Below, piece by piece: positions 11,226 to 22,940 of a stretch of 64,000 nucleotides of DNA. This stretch comes from Zeugodacus cucurbitae. Lineage: Eukaryota; Arthropoda; Insecta; Diptera; Tephritidae. Under the pieces are notes generated by a model, which made no database searches, had not been told where the DNA came from, and worked only from the letters and a program-made list of their open reading frames with translations. The translations under genes and the position numbers were made by a program. Position 1 is the first letter of the stretch; the number at the start of each line of letters is the position of its first letter. The stretch lies in contig NC_071669.1 in NCBI RefSeq assembly GCF_028554725.1, forward strand, positions 14,637,001 through 14,701,000. The letters run 5' to 3'.

Positions 11226-11940
11226 ATGGCATTTATTTGATGGCAAAAAAGTCCGTCTATATACTTGTGTATTGTGCTTTCAGCACATAATCGTTTGAAT
11301 CAATATTTGTTTTCGACACATAACAGCTTTTCATTGTTGTTGCATGGTTTTTATTGTAATTGATTTTTCATGTTATGAAATCCTTACGGCTGCTGTGACA
11401 TTTACGGAGACGATGTATACTGGCTAAGAAATTCGAAAATAATTGCATTTCTCTTCGTATATTTTACACAAACACACTAACAGCTTTTCACTGCTTCGTT
11501 TTTAAGCATATTTATCGTAGCTCACATGCATCTCTCTCTCACTTTCGTCTACGTAAATTTATTCCCTGAGCTTGAAGCTTATAGAAATCGTAAACAAAGT
11601 GTGAACATCAATAAACAAATGTGCGAGAAATCGTAGTGAAACTGCTGCACTTTACCTTTGGCGCAAAATCGAGAGTTCGAAAGATTAAACTCTGTAGTAA
11701 CAGCAACAACAGTTTTCTGCTGAGTGCCGCTCATAGCATTTAGGACAGCAAAATTCATTGCAACGAAAAATGAAAAGTTGTAAGGCAAACCTTGAGCCAC
11801 TATGCTCTACTCACAGCAGGTTGCATTATGCCATGCCTCAAACTATTCCAATATGTGGCATCTGTCACTTGTTCAATACTCAGTACATCAATTTGTGCTC
11901 TCATGTGGCAGGCGGTAAGCTGTTTGCTAGCTTGTGTGAC

Positions 11941-12362
11941 TAGCTTCAAAGGATTTGCAAAGTTCAAACTGTTTAGCACTTAGCTGATTCTACTCAGAGG
12001 AAGTAGAGTTTTACTAAACTGTTCACTATAATACATATACATTTTAATATATGAAGTGGTTTAACCGACTAAGGGTGATCCTTAAGCGTATCAGAAATGA
12101 TTTCACGACAGATTTTGTTATCATTAACCCGTATGTCAATACTACTACGATGGAAGATATCATTCATGCGTTATATTGAATGTAGGATCGAAATACAATA
12201 CCGATTGAAGACGGTTAAACGTATCGAACTGTGGCTTCCATATAAAATCTCGAAAATGATTACCTACTTCTTTCATCACCAGAAAAAATTCCTTCTTTCC
12301 CGGTCTGAGAAGATTATGAAAAAAGTTATCCCGCAAGGGTACCAACTATGCTATGGAGACTA
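11941..12362. other. Unassigned stretch before a retrotransposon fragment
   Basis: An 88-codon + frame (12097-12363) is open but has no recognised domain. Its 3' end meets the retrotransposon fragment, so it may be the decayed upstream part of the same element. Confidence 0.35.
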
Positions 12363-12851
12363 ATAAAGTGTAAGAATTGGGAAGGACCTTTCCATGAATT
12401 CTATACCAAACGAGGTTTCAGACAAGGCGACTCTCCATCGTATGACTTCCTTAACTTGATACTGGAAACAATAATGCGAGATGCAGAGCTAAATAGAGAT
12501 AAAGAGTGTACAGCTTCTGGCGTACGCCGAAGATATTGATATCTTCGGAAGCAACAACCGTGACGTTTGTTCTGCTTTTTCCCGCCTGGATAAGGAAGCA
12601 ATGGCGAATACCGCAGCCGATGGAACTATGAGCTGTACGAGGCTGTATGACAACATTGACATAGTTCAGCGAATAAAAAGAATGGGCGAAAACACTCCCG
12701 CTCCGAAAGTGTTCGATGCAGTACCCGCCGGAGGAACCCGAGGAAGGGGAAGGCCTCAACTTCGTTGGAGGGACCAGGTGGAGAGCGACCTAGTTAAACT
12801 TGGGATCTTAAACTATGCGGCTATAACCGGCTAAACGGTTCCAACGCCAAT
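12363..12851 (+). pseudogene. Non-LTR retrotransposon reverse transcriptase, internally deleted
   Basis: The first part reads KNWEGPFHEFYTKRGFRQGD, then FLNLILETIMRDAELN: reverse-transcriptase motifs before the active site. A frameshift follows, then LLAYAEDIDIFG at about 12514-12549. The catalytic YADD box is here YAED, so one of the two metal-binding Asp residues is lost. The frame then jumps into the C-terminal region: GEYRSRWNYELYE, a frameshift, DNIDIVQRIKR, then KVFDAVPAGGTRGRGRP and LRWRDQVESDLVKLG, ending AAITG and a stop at 12832-12834. The middle (thumb region, with YLGT and LLYGAEAW blocks seen in the copy at 61 kb) is deleted. After the stop, ACGGTTCCAACGCCAAT matches the 3' end of the 60.8-kb copy. 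This is the family often annotated in insects as craniofacial-development-protein-2-like. Confidence 0.88.
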
Positions 12852-13136
12852 CACAAACATACATATAGTATAATGGGTTTCGGTGTAGTTAATAATTAAT
12901 ATTATATTTGCGGCTTTGCTAAGGCATCTGCTTTCAGAATTTGCTCTAAAATGGAACATAAATGAAATTTAAACCAATAAGATATTTTCTTTCCAGTTCG
13001 GTCCTCATGAAAAGCCGTAATGCCATTTAAGAAGAAAGTAAATAAATAATGAATATTTAGGAATGCGACCATAGGGACCTTTGGCCCTTATAAACAATGT
13101 AATATCCAAATTTTACTTAATCAGACCAATCTTATC

Positions 13137-13366
13137 TTAGGTTAGGTTAGGTTAATCTGGTAGGCCAGAAAGCCACACATAGACCAGCTTTGGTCTTTTG
13201 CGATACCAGATGGAGTGTCTAACGAAATATCTTCCAGATTATCGTAATGTGAAGCCCCCAAAACCTGAAGTCGTTGCCTTGTTAATGCAGAACGATCACA
13301 CAAGAGATGCTCCATTGTTTCTCTGGTACCTTGCTCTTGACATTTCCAATTTTGACAATCTTATCA
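13137..13366 (-). pseudogene. Non-LTR retrotransposon C-terminal end with TTAGG tail
   Basis: On the minus strand one frame runs uninterrupted for about 70 codons. It has DCQNWKCQEQGTRETMEHLL (a zinc-binding C..C....H motif), RQRLQVLGASHYDNLEDISL, then WSMCGFLAYQINLT and a stop at 13142-13144. The last codons and the stop lie inside the TTAGG run at 13137-13153, so this family ends its protein in its own tail repeat with no real 3' UTR. The 5' part is missing. The fragment is short but has no internal stop, so it is younger than most of its neighbours or was spared by chance. A second, shorter copy of its last ~70 bases is at 23561. Confidence 0.88.
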
Positions 13367-15570
13367 CCTAAATCACCTTAAATGTATCATCACATCACCA
13401 TTATTTTTGTAGCAAATCTTCCAATTAATTTTCTCGCAACAATTTGCAATTTCCTTTGATTTTTTTATCTATTTTTATAGATAATACAAGGTAGCTCATT
13501 AATTCACATTTTTGATTGAACACCATTTTACTTTTAGTAATTGTTCCGCGCCAGCACATTTCCAACTATACTCTCGTATTTTTTCGTTCTACTAATGGAA
13601 GTGCAAATGCAGTTCTCTTGCAATTTCAGTCATTTTTAACTTACTCAACTTCACTGTGTTGTTGGTAACCATTTCTTATTGCTCTTCTGGTGACATGAGC
13701 AGCTAAGCTGCTAGTTATCTTTGGTCAGTCACTCATTGGTTTATCGAAGCAATTTTACGCTTGAGTATACACTGTGCTGCAGATAAGTTGCACGTATGTA
13801 TGTATATACTGGTTTATGGTTGCATGCACCAGTCGAGTAGTATAAGATGACTTTTGGTAAGTCTTAACCGAGTGATAAGTTTAAAAGTGGAAAACGTTGC
13901 GTGTGTACATTTGGAGGATCTAAGAAATTCTGGGAAATATATGTATATCCGCTTAGGATGAAATATTTTGTTATTTTAAAACTGTTGGCAACAACAAGGA
14001 ACAATAATGTAGTTGTAATAAATTTTTAAAGGTCGTTTGTTTCATATTAACCGATTATTTTGGGAACATTGCTTTTCTTTTTATAATTAGGAAAATATGG
14101 CAACCTCGTTCAAACACAACATAAATATAATTCCTTTTGAAACAGCGATGCCTTATCTATACAGAAATTATTATTATAAATTACAAATCAATTTATTTAC
14201 CAAAATTTTTTTCAGGTGGCAACTCTGTTCCAGAATTTTATGTTTTTGCAATTTTATATGAAAATTACACAATCCTTTTTCTACGATAATTATATTGAAA
14301 TTTGATAACATATATAATTTTTTAATTATAATTATGTGGCAACCTTTAATTCCTGTTGATTTTTTAATGTACTCAAATTCACTTAATCTCGATATTCGCT
14401 GCAGTAATAATGTGTATATTTACAGCTTTGAACATATTATACTTAGAGTTATTTATCGATGGTTACTCATTAAAGTTATCGAAGCTGTTTTCTGAGTTAT
14501 CGATATTTTAATGTTTTTTCAAGTTATTGATAATTTTATAAAATTTTTTAATCAGATCTCATACAATATTTGTGATAGAAAACGCATTCTTAGTCTCCTC
14601 GATATTTCGGTGAAACGGTACTTAATTTATCGATTTTAGATATATCGATTTATGAATATCTATCAAATCGCAGAGTATAATTAAGATTCTGAACCGTTTG
14701 AACACACCGCCACCATAATCATCGCCCATACAATATTATTAACATTTACATAACCTCTAACTCCAGCACAGCTATAAGTCTCTCTTTATTGCCTCAAACA
14801 CACAAATACATACTTGAAATTTCAATGTGAAATTGAGAAATTCTGCCAACTTCATTTTTTGGTAATTTGAAAATTCCCATTGCCGGCAGCAAATTTTCGG
14901 CAAATACGATTTTCTGCTCAATTTATTGCCTCCGGCCATTCAAAGTAATGACTACTTGTGAGCACAGGTAGCACATTACATGCATGTATGCACATAACAC
15001 CGAAATGCAAGTTCAGGGATTTCAAAACACAGGTGGCTAAGCAAGCAACCGTAAGCAGTTGGCGTTGTTGTTGGTAATTGAAAACTTGCCACAAGCTACT
15101 GCAATGAAGCACAGCTGTGAAAGGTGTCCATCGAGTTTGGTGAAAAGCGTAGTGAAATTTTCTGCATTTTCCGGTTGCAAGAGCGTTATATGACTATATG
15201 TGATAATGGCGCTTGTACCCACACAGGTATATAGGAACAAAAAGCAATAACCAAATACTCTTATTTCTTATGCAAGCAAAAATACTTGAGAAGAAATCTT
15301 GTAGCAGAAGTCAGCAATTTAATATGTGGCATGGAAAAATGTAAAACAAATTTATGTTTGTGGGTGTGTGTATGCAGAGAATTTATATTTTACTGAAAAT
15401 TTGCATGTACCAATATTCATAATGAACTTTATATGTGAATCCAAGCCTTTATGAGTGTATTGCATTTAAACTTATTTTTTATTCACAAAAAAGGCGATGA
15501 CTTTCTTGACTCTGCCGACTCAAGTTTGTATTAAGTTGGTATAAGTGCTTGTTTTTTTAATTAGGTGGAA
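13367..15570. other. Gene-free stretch
   Basis: A+T-rich DNA. GTGGCAAC-type words recur at 14097, 14216 and 14334, spaced 118-119 bp, like the array at 34.2 kb. No gene was recognised. Confidence 0.45.
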
Positions 15571-15960
15571 TTATGCCAGTCTATACCAGTTGTTTGTTTG
15601 ATTCATTTCCATTTGAGGTCAAAAATACAATTACAAAATTTAAATTTTGATTTTAGCTTCACAAAGCTTCACTGAAGTGTTATGCCATTTGCTAAGCTAT
15701 CTTTATTGAATTATGCCAGTCTATACCAGTTGCTTGTTCGATTCGCTTCTTGACTTTAGCATCGTAGGTCTTTATTTAAGTGTTATATTACTTTTTATTC
15801 TCTCTCTCTTGATTCATACTAGTTTAACCAGTTGCTTCTTCGATTAGCTTTTTGACTTTAGCTTCGCAAGTATTTACCAAAGTGTTATATTACTTTTTAT
15901 TCTATCTCAAATGAATAATACCAATTTATACCAGTTGCTTGTTGGATTAATTTCGGACCG
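15571..15960. repeat. Degenerate tandem repeat, about 4 units of 100-140 bp
   Basis: TTATGCCAGTCTATACCAGTT occurs at 15571 and 15711. Decayed forms are at 15815 (ATACTAGTTTAACCAGTTG) and 15917 (ATACCAATTTATACCAGTTG). Each is followed by a TTTGACTTTAGC-like or TTTTAGCTTC block and AGTGTTAT. Unit length is 140, then about 102 and 103. No coding sense is apparent. Confidence 0.7.
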
Positions 15961-18900
15961 TATACTAATCGTAATAAATTTTTCAAAATTATTTTATCAC
16001 GATCCAATTTTAGAATAGTAAGAAAGTGAATAGAGAATTGTTACAAATTGCAGAGAGATATAAAAAATCTAGTTAACACCTCCTCTGATTACACTACTCC
16101 GCTTACATCTATCATCATCATATCTTTTTCCCTCATTAGCCATCAGCAACATGTGACAAATATTTGCGCAAAAAACGTAATAACATATTTGTCTACTAAA
16201 TCATATATTCACGTGCCCGCAGATTGCTTTCCGTGCGAATAAATTCACTTAATATATGCGTAAGCTTACAAACAATCGGTGCCCACTTCATATTTCAGCA
16301 GCCGGAATTAGAAATTGTCTACTATGAATAAGTTGCCACACCATGTTGCACGTGTCCACCCACACAAAATAAATCACAAAATATTACAGCCAAGTAGCTT
16401 GGCGTGTTCACTAAAATTCAGTACAAAATAAATAATAGCAAAACAGGAAATGTTGTAGAAAAAAATAAAAAGATAAGTGGAAAAGCTACAAAACAGTTTT
16501 TTGGGGCACAAATAAATAAGATAAGCGCAAGTATGCCACCGCGGGTCAAGCTAAACAACACTTCGGTGCGCACAAAACGCCTGCGATATTTTTATTTCTT
16601 TTATTTTGAAACTACTACCATGAAATATCACGACACATAACGAAAAGGTGGGAGTGAAGAACCTGAAAAATCTTGTAGTGGGCTAGTGTCGAGTTCACTG
16701 GCGGGCCAATTACATTGCGAGTGTGTTGGGTTTGTGGCAGAGCACGTGGCTACACGTCTATGCCACACTATATACATACATACCAGTTAGCAGCTTATAG
16801 GGATGGTGTACAAATAAATGTTTAAAGTATATGCCAACTGAAATTGTAGCTTGATTTTGTTATATTTTTCTCTGAGCATTTATGACCATCAGCAGTGATT
16901 CAATTCTTAACCTGTAGACTAGAATTCACAGGTATATCCATATATATATATATATATGTGCCAGAGATTTTTATAATTACATATAAATACTTAGTGTTAC
17001 GTAATCTAAAGCACATAGGTGTAAATATATATTTACATAAATTCGGAAACTCCTGCATGTGCTCTTTTACTTGTTGCCAGGCAATTAAAGTTCTCAGCTA
17101 ACGACTCTACTAAAGTATGTATAATAATGAAATCAGATCTTATATGCATTTGAGAGAAAATCTAGTTTTATTGCTGGACTAAAATTTAACCGGAACTCCT
17201 CTTCAAGGAACACACAACTTTGACATCACTGCTGTCTATATCTGTACAATTACAGTAACTTTAGGTAGGACTGATAAAGAATCTCAACTAACTGAGCACT
17301 CTGTTAATATTTGGAAGCAAAACCGAAACTTCTGACAGCATAATATGAACAAGTTGAACCCTTCTTGTTGGTCTCACATAAGTTTACTGATATATAGATT
17401 CTAATATTAAGATGAGAGCACAAGCCGATATCATTGGATTCCGTATTAGGTTAGTTCAAGATCCTATTAAGATCACTATGATCCAGACAATTGGACATTA
17501 TTTGCAAAAATTTTACTGGTACTAACTACTAACAAGGAAGTAACAAGCTCCAAAATTTTCGCGTTTTTATTCATATTTATTTCAGCACAAAAAAAGTAGT
17601 ATTGCGAAAGTATGAATAAGAGATGAAGCAATAATTCATCGCCATGCTAACGCCTTAACAGCATACTTTGGCACCTCAAATAATAAAGTCTACTTGGTGA
17701 GTTGCCAACAGTTTAGTTTCTACCTTTTTAGACTTATATTATTATGAAACTACTAGCACTATTTCTTACTGTTACAAAGGTATATATATTTATATACCTA
17801 AACTTACATACATTAGTAGTCACAGGCATTTCAACAAATGTTTTTCTTAGCTTTTACGTGCTGTCATGTACTGTGCTGATTTAATAAGAAATTAATTCTC
17901 ATATAGAAAACTTTAAGAGTATTTCCGGGAACCTGTTATTAAATTTCAGTAAAATAAAGCGATATCTTTGTATCCATAAAAATCTGTTGCTAACTACCCA
18001 ATACAGTCCGTGACATTAAATAATTATTACTTATAACTCTACATGCGCCTAAATGTATGCCACAGTTATAAGTTGCCTACATTTGGGAGCAATGTAATTT
18101 TATTGATAATAATATTAATACTTTGTTACCGGGAATAATATAATAACATGATTTTAATACTGTTACACTAACTGATATATATAAACTAAATTCCACAAGC
18201 ACTAATACTGAATATATAATTCTCAAATATACTACTTTGTTTAGCCAACTGTACATAATATTACCTTTAATAATTTTTATTTTATTTTTATTATTTTCAA
18301 TAAGGTATTTAAATAATAGTACAAAATAAGCGTAACAACTAATCCGCCACAGGTGCTATATATTATTTAAAAACTTCCATTGCATTGCAGATTATATTTA
18401 AAAACTTCCATTTCCAGAGATTGCAATCTTTTTGTTTGATACTTAAAATATCTATTTATAGACGAAAGGTGTGCATGCGGACGTTCTATCTCTTGAGTTT
18501 AAATTTGTGGGACCAATTGATTTTTTATTATATTTGCTATTTACAGGGTGCGCTTTTATTTGTATAGAATTCTCTGGTCGTTTGGCATTTATTTTCTGTG
18601 TATGTACTTGAAACAATCCAGAAAATACTCTTCTAAATCTTTCATATCTATAGAAGTATAAAAGTATATATATAGATTTTGTGAGAGAATCTATTATGTT
18701 ATATACGACAATATTCGAAAATTTTTTGCAGATTGGCTATTTTATAAAAGTTAGTTCAAAATTTGTCCAACATGGTCTTCGCAAGACAAAGTTGCAGTGG
18801 TCACACGTTCGAAATTCCGCCTTAAAAATTGCGAACTAATAAAATTAATAAATTACCAGTTTCACAATCTTTCATATTTTATATTAATGAAAGTTCTATA

Positions 18901-20990
18901 CTTCCAAAGCACACACCCTTTATCTGCAGACCAACTATCCGTGCTCATTATTTCAATAAATATTTACTTTGCTGCGATTGAAGGACACACCTTTTGCCAA
19001 AGGGGATTAAAATATTGTACGAAGGACATTACTATGTCAGCAAAAGAGGCTTAAAAACGGGCATTGAATCATGAGGGTTCTTTTGATAACTAATATCATT
19101 TTATTGGTTTGTACCGATAAGCAATTTTAAATTTTTGTGCTCTATTTTTCGAAATGAAATAATGTTTATTTAGTCGCACCGAGTATTTTCTTACACACTT
19201 TCATATATATTTACGGTAATCTTAAATAAACATATAATATATATTTAAATTATGCTTTCTACACATATTTCGCTCTTTATTATAATTTTTCTCGGAAATC
19301 ACAAAAAAATGTATCTGCATGCTTAAGCCTGCTTGTGACACTTTTGTTTACCAAACACTCGTAGACTGTGTAAACACCTTTGATTGAAAGCTAAATTAAA
19401 AGCATCCACTTAAGGTATGTGTAAACATACGTATCGTAGAGTGTTCCACAAGTTCAAAGTGTGCGCAAATGTGTGATAGTAATGGTATAAAGTGTGAGTA
19501 CGCGTTAATTGAAAGCAGTAATCTGATATAATGAAAGGCTGAGACAAGGGGTCACATGACATCACACACTGTATGGGTTTTAATATGTAGAAAAGGAAGT
19601 GAAAGACAGGGAGATAGAGCAAGAGAATAACGAAGAATTCTTTCACAGAAAGGATTTCTTAAAGATGTGTCAGGAACGTTTCAATAAAATATGATGAAAG
19701 CATTCAAATAAGGAATTTTTTACTGTAAATTATTAAAGGTCAGAGTCAAAGTCTCTATAGAGAAATATTCCACATAGTATATTCTTTAAATATAAAACTG
19801 CTTGAATTCATACATTATTAATCATTAATATTTTATCAAAAGCTTCCAAAAACACTCACCATTAGTCCATTAGACTTTTGTATGAAAACTATGGATCGTA
19901 TGCTACCTCGCTCCTAACTTAATCTCTGTTAATATTTTCTTACTTTCGCATTCACTTTATGCACTTCTCCAACCGATTTCTGTCCACATGCGTGTAAATA
20001 ATTTATGTGCAAACATTGCCTTGTCTCTAGAAAAGTGTTTGTTTTGTCAGCGCCAAGTCCGTTTCACAAGTTCAATGGCATTCGTATGACTTTGCTTTAG
20101 TTCGTAAAGTAAAACTTTTTGCCCGTTACGTTTGTATGGTGAAATAATTGCCGTTAACTGATTTATTTTATGGCAACAAACCACTTTATTGTTTTCGTTT
20201 TGGTTTTGTTGGTTTTGCACAAACGTAGGCTATATTAGTGCTAATTTTCGCAATATGTGACCATATTTTATGGGGTCACAGTGAGTGCGAAATATATACG
20301 TACATACGCAGGAGAGCTTTTGTGCATATATAATGGAATAGTAGCACGTATTTTAGTATTTGTGCGCTTAAGTGCTGCGGAAGTTATGAAGTTTTATTGC
20401 AATGAAATGGTTCATTTTATTAGTTAAGACAATTGACCTTAGTAGTTTGTGCGTAGAGAGGAGACTACCGGAATTAGTTGAGGTAGAGGAAGGGGTTAAT
20501 AAAAACAGGAATGAAAAGCTAATCGGAAATATAGGAAAAGTCCGGCTCAAGTGCGAACCACGTCGAGCTATTTACTCCGTACAGCCTTTTCTGTTTTCGA
20601 AGAATGGCTTCTGAAGAGAGGAAAATCACCAAACCAAGAGAAATGTTTGAGACGACGATTTCAAATATTTAATTTAGTCTTTATTGTCATAGCTCTTGGA
20701 GCCATTCTATCCTTAGACCATTTTTTTATACATCCTAGAGATGAGACTTACTCTCTAATAACCAGAACCGTATTTGAGACTCGTTTCGAACTAAATTCTT
20801 TATTAATTGTGTTTTTCGACAAGTCTTCAGAGTAAAGGATGGTCTTAGGGAGAAGAAGAATGTATAGTTTTTTAACGCACGAAGACTCAGGTTTTGCCTG
20901 CCCAAGAGATATTGAAATTTTTAGAGACTTGGAAACCGAAACATTCTAAATCCAGTTCTCGCATTTTATAGAATTAAACATTTAATTTAT
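15961..20990. other. Non-coding DNA upstream of the receptor
   Basis: No gene was recognised. The 3' part must be intron of the receptor gene, because a splice acceptor precedes the coding exon at 21005. Upstream 5' UTR exons may lie anywhere here. A short AT dinucleotide run lies at about 16936-16957. A 94-codon open frame at 20551-20835 has a hydrophobic stretch but no recognisable family and lies inside the presumed intron. Confidence 0.4.
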
Positions 20991-21005
20991 CTACTTTCTT
21001 TTCAG
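20991..21005 (+). promoter_or_regulatory. Splice acceptor of the receptor coding exon
   Basis: A pyrimidine-rich tract ending in TTCAG fits a 3' splice site. The exon would begin at 21006, giving 152 bases of 5' UTR before the ATG. Confidence 0.65.
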
Positions 21006-21157
21006 ATACTACCATTAGATGGAGCTTGGCACCGATAACATCATGCGTTCGGAACTTCTGAACTGCGTCAATGCGTAACTCGGTTGAATTTAGCGAGCTT
21101 AAAATATAACTGAAGAGCTTTAAAAGAAACCAAAGTTGTTGCGAAACCACCAACAGA
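21006..21157 (+). other. AstC-R2: 5' UTR part of the receptor exon
   Basis: Lies between the acceptor and the ATG. An in-frame TAA at 21107-21109 closes the reading frame upstream, so translation cannot start earlier in this exon. Confidence 0.6.
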
Positions 21158-22804
21158 ATGTATTCCAACATATCGAATTTATTCTACATCAGTCTAGTGG
21201 CGAGCTTAATGCCACAATTTGCACAAACCGGAAAGACTGACGCCAGCGAACCGCCGGCTGGACAGGAACACGGCAATGCGAACTTGGCTATGGCACGCGC
21301 CAGAGCACTAGCGAATATACAAGAGCAGCTCTTACCGAATTTGAATCTCTTACAGTTGGAGGCAAATGAGTTTCTCAGTCGCGTCAATGGCGCCATCTAT
21401 AACATGACATTCAATGAGACCTACGAAGAGGAGATGATGTGTCACAATGGACAGAATGCTATAGCCAATCTGGTCACAATGATACTTTATGCTATCGTCT
21501 GCATTATTGGACTCTTCGGCAATACGCTGGTTATTTATGTGGTGCTGCGTTTTTCGAAAATGCAAACAGTCACCAATATCTATATACTCAATCTGGCTAT
21601 AGCCGATGAATGTTTCTTGATTGGTATACCAATGCTGTTATATACAATGCAAATCGGTAGTTGGCCATTTGATGATTATGTGTGTAAAGCTTATATGGTG
21701 AGCACATCGATAACACAATTTACATCGTCGATCTTCTTGCTGATCATGTCAGCCGATCGTTATATAGCCGTTTGTCATCCGATATCATCGCCACGCTATC
21801 GTACGCCGTTCGTGTCGAAATTGGTCTCGGGTTTTGCTTGGCTGACGTCGGTGCTACTTATGTTGCCCGTGATACTGTTCGCCAATACGGTGCAGACGAG
21901 CGAGGATCACGTGTCGTGCAACATCAAGTGGCCCGAAGCACAAAATACACAATCGGGTACCACATTTATACTGTACACACTGACATTGGGCTTTGCCACA
22001 CCGCTTACCTTCATCTTGATCTTCTACTTTCTCGTTATACGCAAATTGCATACGGTCGGTCCAAAGCAAAAGTCCAAAGAGAAGAAGCGCTCTCACCGTA
22101 AGGTGACCAAACTGGTGCTAACAGTGATTACAGTATACATACTGTGTTGGCTACCCTATTGGATATCACAGTTGGCGCTCATCTATTCGTCGCCAAGCAA
22201 ATGTGCATCGAGACTTGAGATCACCATCTTTCTGCTGGCCGGCTGTCTCGGCTACTCGAACTCGGCCATGAATCCCATACTCTACGCATTTTTGAGTGAC
22301 AATTTCAAGAAGAGCTTCCTGAAAGCTTGCACTTGTGCCACGCGCAAAGATGTAAATGCTCAGCTGCAAATGGAGAATAGTCTCTTTCCGAAATTTGGCA
22401 AGAATCGTCAATCGGATCGTCTCTTCTCACCGAAGAAGGCGAAACAGAAGAAGATGCTTGTAACACGTAATAATAATGCTACGAATATGCTTGCCGCTGC
22501 CTCAGGCACAACCACGACGACGACAAATACCACGGCAACTAGCAATAGTAGTGCCGCCAATCAAATAGCCGCTTACCCCGATCGTCTGACTAACAACATG
22601 CCGACGCAGAAGACGCCGCTAATGATAGAAAACCAACATGCCGCTGGGAGCGTTGTGCCGGGCACAAATGCAACCGTGCTTTTAGTGCCGAGCACATCGT
22701 GCGCAGATATGTTGGAACATACGGTAGCAGCTGAGGGATCCATGAAGCCGGTTGGCGGTACTGATACGAGTTGTAAGGCGCCCGTGTTGCACACAGACTT
22801 ATAA
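21158..22804 (+). CDS. AstC-R2: Allatostatin C receptor (somatostatin-receptor-like class A GPCR), 548 aa
   Basis: This is a plasma-membrane receptor for the neuropeptide allatostatin C. By family knowledge it couples to inhibitory G proteins and dampens hormone and neuronal activity. Membrane helices lie at about 101-129 (GN at 121-122), 139-161 (LAIAD, Asp150), 178-202 (ending D-R-Y at 200-202), 221-243, 268-294, 317-341 (CWLPYW, 330-335) and 354-378. Helix 7 holds YSNSAMNPILYAF (366-378), the somatostatin/allatostatin C receptor signature. Cys176 and Cys254 would form the extracellular disulfide. N-glycosylation sites are at 4, 82 and 86. The third intracellular loop is strongly basic (KSKEKKRSHRK). 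Helix 8 (FKKSF) is followed by Cys391/393, possible palmitoylation sites. The tail has a Thr/Asn-rich stretch (451-465) and ends HTDL, a class I PDZ ligand. The first 23 residues are hydrophobic enough to be a signal peptide. The start is the first ATG after an in-frame stop. The whole protein is in one exon. The choice of R2 over its paralogue R1 is from remembered loop residues and is less certain than the family. Confidence 0.95.
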   Translation: MYSNISNLFYISLVASLMPQFAQTGKTDASEPPAGQEHGNANLAMARARALANIQEQLLPNLNLLQLEANEFLSRVNGAIYNMTFNETYEEEMMCHNGQNAIANLVTMILYAIVCIIGLFGNTLVIYVVLRFSKMQTVTNIYILNLAIADECFLIGIPMLLYTMQIGSWPFDDYVCKAYMVSTSITQFTSSIFLLIMSADRYIAVCHPISSPRYRTPFVSKLVSGFAWLTSVLLMLPVILFANTVQTSEDHVSCNIKWPEAQNTQSGTTFILYTLTLGFATPLTFILIFYFLVIRKLHTVGPKQKSKEKKRSHRKVTKLVLTVITVYILCWLPYWISQLALIYSSPSKCASRLEITIFLLAGCLGYSNSAMNPILYAFLSDNFKKSFLKACTCATRKDVNAQLQMENSLFPKFGKNRQSDRLFSPKKAKQKKMLVTRNNNATNMLAAASGTTTTTTNTTATSNSSAANQIAAYPDRLTNNMPTQKTPLMIENQHAAGSVVPGTNATVLLVPSTSCADMLEHTVAAEGSMKPVGGTDTSCKAPVLHTDL

Positions 22805-22940
22805 GACTTGGCTATGGGTGGTCGTACGCCAGTAGAGACAATTGTCTATGTGGCAAAGAGATGAGTATCAGCGAGAGAGTTTCGAAACGAAGAGCTGATA
22901 TAAGGAAAGGCTAGAATAATAAAAAAATAGAGTAGGAAAA
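22805..22940 (+). other. AstC-R2: Receptor 3' UTR with candidate poly(A) signal
   Basis: AATAAA lies at 22918-22923, about 115 bases after the stop. A second AATAAA at about 23170 would give a longer 3' end. Which is used cannot be decided from sequence. Confidence 0.5.

Larger units (their letters stand above)
10841..11940. promoter_or_regulatory. GTGGCA-rich non-coding block, possible cis-regulatory DNA
   Basis: GTGGCA or its complement TGCCAC recurs many times: for example near 10926, 10937, 11053, 11098, 11214, 11224, 11853 and 11905. Two of these are perfect 12-base palindromes, GTGGCATGCCAC, at 11098-11109 and 11214-11225. The block is less A+T rich than its surroundings and has no convincing coding frame. 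Clustering of one motif on both strands is compatible with a binding-site cluster, but no factor is assigned and a degenerate repeat is an alternative. Confidence 0.3.

Noticed and set aside
12601..12834. 77-codon frame as an independent small gene
   Set aside because: It is the C-terminus of a non-LTR retrotransposon protein, recognised by KVFDAVPAGGTRGRGRP and by the matching copy at 60.8-61.5 kb.
20551..20835. 94-codon frame just upstream of the receptor exon
   Set aside because: Lies in the presumed intron, separated from the receptor frame by stops and the splice acceptor. No recognised domain.
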